From: Oscillospiraceae bacterium
Lineage (GTDB): Bacteria > Bacillota > Clostridia > Oscillospirales > Ruminococcaceae
Reading direction: 5' to 3'
Assembly: GCA_003453215.1 (NCBI GenBank)
Contig: DMMB01000094.1
Location: forward strand, 1 to 6,460
DNA length: 6,460 bases
This document shows positions 5,317-6,460 of this stretch, one piece after another; the stretch's first letter is position 1; every line of letters begins with the position of its first letter. A program made the position numbers and the translations under genes. The notes under the pieces were generated by a model, which made no database searches, was not told the DNA's origin, and saw only the letters and a program-made list of their open reading frames with translations.

Positions 5317-5364
5317 TGCAAAAAAGGGGCGATTTGCCCGTATTAGTGAAAGGGCTTTTTTGCA
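5317..5364. repeat. Inverted repeat with inner GC hairpins, bidirectional terminator-like
   Basis: TGCAAAAAAG (5317-5326) and CTTTTTTGCA (5355-5364) are perfect complements. Inside, GGGC (5327-5330) can pair with GCCC (5336-5339). Alternatively that GCCC can pair with GGGC (5352-5355), which is followed by six T on the plus strand. On the minus strand the first hairpin is likewise followed by CTTTTTT. Either strand could therefore terminate weakly here. Confidence 0.6.
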
Positions 5365-5389
5365 CCGGCTCCAAAAGCTCCTTCTTTTC

Positions 5390-5423
5390 GGCATCTCTCA
5401 CCGATATTCCCGAGAGCCTTTTT
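5390..5423 (+). terminator. Terminator-like hairpin in the spacer
   Basis: GG plus CTCTC (5390-5391, 5395-5399) pairs with GAGAG plus CC (5412-5418), with a 3-base bulge and a 12-base loop, then five T (5419-5423). It is weaker than the gene-linked terminators. Confidence 0.4.
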
Positions 5424-5436
5424 GCCCCGCAGGGTC

Positions 5437-5460
5437 AAACCGGGGCGCCGGTTTATTTTT
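5437..5460 (+). terminator. Terminator-like hairpin overlapping an alternative stem
   Basis: AAACCGG (5437-5443) pairs perfectly with CCGGTTT (5448-5454) around a 4-base loop, then ATTTTT. A competing perfect stem, GCCCCG (5424-5429) with CGGGGC (5441-5446), shares bases 5441-5446 and cannot form at the same time. This is the geometry of a terminator/antiterminator pair. Confidence 0.55.
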
Positions 5461-5546
5461 CAGCCGATCTCATCGGGCCATTGGGGGTCGGCCTTTGCGG
5501 GAACCTGCCTCCCACCAACACCTTGAAAACCGAATAAACGCCATAG

Positions 5547-5577
5547 AAAAACGCCCCCATCCATGGGATGGGAGCGT
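5547..5577 (-). terminator. Rho-independent terminator of the aldolase gene
   Basis: On the minus strand ACGCTCCCATCC (5577-5566) pairs with GGATGGGGGCGT (5562-5551), twelve pairs with one G-U, a 3-base loop, and a run of T reading from 5551 to 5547. It lies about 17 bases after the aldolase stop codon. Confidence 0.9.
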
Positions 5578-5593
5578 AGAGGGCTTGGTTATT

Positions 5594-6460
5594 TTACGCC
5601 TTGCCGGAGCAGCCCAGAACATCGTGCATCTTGTGGCGAACCAGTTCGCGGATATGGTCACGAGCCGGGGTAAGATATTGACGGGGATCAAAATGATCGG
5701 GATGCTCGAACATATGCTGGCGGATGGCAGCGGTCATGGCCAGGCGCAGGTCGCTGTCAATGTTGATCTTGCAGACAGCCATTTCAGCGGCATGGCGCAG
5801 CATTTCTTCGGGAATGCCGATGGCATCGGGCATCTGGCCGCCAAAGCGGTTTACCGTCTCTACATCAGCCTGGATGACAGAAGAAGCGCCGTGCAGAACG
5901 ATGGGGAAGCCGGGCAGACGGTCGCTGACCTGCTGCAGAATATCAAAGCGCAGCTGGGGCTTCTGGCCGGGTTTAAATTTGTAGGCGCCGTGGCTGGTAC
6001 CAATGGCAATGGCCAGGGAATCCACTCCGGTGCGGGAAACAAATTCCTCTACTTCGGCCGGGTTGGTAAACTGGGCGTCGGCTTCGCTTACATTGACTGC
6101 GTCCTCTATGCCGGCCAGCTTGCCCAGCTCGCCTTCTACCATAACGCCATGGTCGTGGGCATATTCTACTACTTTGCGGGTCACTGCAATATTTTCTTCA
6201 AAGCTCAGCTTGGAACCGTCGATCATAACGGAAGTAAAACCGCCGTCGATGCAGTCCTTGCAGATTTCAAAGCCATCGCCGTGGTCCAGGTGCAGGGCAA
6301 TCGGCACATCGGTATCGGCTACGGCGGCCTCTACCAGTTTGGTCAGATAAATGTGCTTGGCATATTTGCGGGCGCCGGCCGAAACCTGCAGAATAACAGG
6401 AGCCTGCTCCAGCTGGGCCGCTTCGGTAATGCCCTGTACGATCTCCATGTTGTTGACATT
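5594..6460 (-). CDS. fba: Class II fructose-1,6-bisphosphate aldolase, N terminus beyond the right edge
   Basis: This enzyme cleaves fructose-1,6-bisphosphate to dihydroxyacetone phosphate and glyceraldehyde-3-phosphate in glycolysis, and the reverse in gluconeogenesis, in the cytoplasm. The visible 288 residues begin at NVNNMEIVQ, the usual sequence about 20-25 residues into the protein, so only the N terminus is missing and the ATG at 6448 is internal. The metal-dependent class II motifs are present: ALHLDHG (visible residues 55-61; Asp59 and zinc ligand His60), VEGELG (108-113), GTSHG (His157), LHGASS (His190) and KINIDSDLR (231-239), which binds substrate phosphate. The C terminus ends in LGCSGKA, normal for the family. 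All zinc and catalytic residues I can check are intact. It faces the other genes and ends in its own terminator. Confidence 0.96.
   Translation of the reverse strand, partial: NVNNMEIVQGITEAAQLEQAPVILQVSAGARKYAKHIYLTKLVEAAVADTDVPIALHLDHGDGFEICKDCIDGGFTSVMIDGSKLSFEENIAVTRKVVEYAHDHGVMVEGELGKLAGIEDAVNVSEADAQFTNPAEVEEFVSRTGVDSLAIAIGTSHGAYKFKPGQKPQLRFDILQQVSDRLPGFPIVLHGASSVIQADVETVNRFGGQMPDAIGIPEEMLRHAAEMAVCKINIDSDLRLAMTAAIRQHMFEHPDHFDPRQYLTPARDHIRELVRHKMHDVLGCSGKA

Larger units (their letters stand above)
5244..5546. other. Non-coding, hairpin-rich spacer between convergent genes
   Basis: About 300 bases lie between the lipoprotein terminator and the aldolase terminator. I see no convincing gene: the one open frame (about 67 codons from a TTG at 5334) has no ribosome binding site and no recognisable protein. 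The spacer holds an 18-base palindrome (5278-5295), a 10-base inverted repeat with inner hairpins (5317-5364), two terminator-like hairpins (5390-5423, 5437-5460), a further small stem CCGAT/ATCGG (5464-5476), and a stretch like a 16S-23S rRNA spacer (5521-5537). I could not match it to a named RNA family or riboswitch. It may be a small-RNA locus or stacked terminators. Confidence 0.6.

Noticed and set aside
5351..5375. B12-riboswitch-like GAGCCGGTGCAAAA on the minus strand
   Set aside because: Only this short segment resembles the cobalamin box. The following conserved core is absent, and the gene downstream on that strand is not a cobalamin gene.
5334..5537. 67-codon plus-strand open frame starting with TTG
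   Set aside because: It has no ribosome binding site, runs through several hairpins with T runs, and the translation resembles no family I know.
5244..5546. Known RNA genes (6S, SRP RNA, RNase P RNA, tmRNA, T-box) in the spacer
   Set aside because: I looked for their signature segments on both strands, such as the SRP apical loop, the T-box GGTGG core and a tRNA T loop, and found none. A covariance-model search would be needed to exclude 6S RNA firmly.

Overview
The window reads as chromosomal DNA from a spore-forming, Gram-positive anaerobe of the class Clostridia, most like the Oscillospiraceae/Ruminococcaceae. This is inferred from an alpha/beta-type small acid-soluble spore protein (SASP), a SpoIID-family enzyme, a class II fructose-bisphosphate aldolase, strong AGGAG-type ribosome binding sites, and rho-independent terminators after almost every unit. 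No mobile element, CRISPR array or phage gene is visible.

Layout, left to right. (1) Positions 1-82, minus strand: the 5' half of a tRNA-Gln(CUG) leaving the left edge, with its own promoter. (2) 203-385, plus: SASP with a terminator. (3) 585-1871, plus: a secreted surface protein with a beta-helix-like passenger and an NPSTG wall-sorting tail, with its own promoter and terminator. (4) 2019-3633, plus: a two-gene operon, consisting of a four-helix membrane protein with a C-terminal Cys/His knuckle (TTG start) followed by a DUF937-like protein with Gly/Leu repeats and a lysine-rich, histone-H1-like tail. (5) 3810-5183, plus: a lipoprotein carrying a SpoIID-type peptidoglycan lytic domain on a long low-complexity stalk. 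(6) 5244-5546: about 300 bases without a credible gene, dense in palindromes and terminator-like hairpins. (7) 5594-6460, minus: the class II fructose-bisphosphate aldolase gene, converging on the rest and leaving the right edge.

Each protein-coding unit in the middle has its own sigma-A-like promoter and its own terminator, so this is a row of independent small transcription units rather than one pathway. A loose theme is the cell envelope (wall-anchored protein, membrane protein, lytic lipoprotein) and sporulation (SASP, SpoIID family). The SASP and the aldolase are routine. The least-described parts are the membrane/DUF937 operon, the compositional mosaic in the surface protein gene, and the hairpin-rich spacer. 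I found no clear new defence or mobile system.
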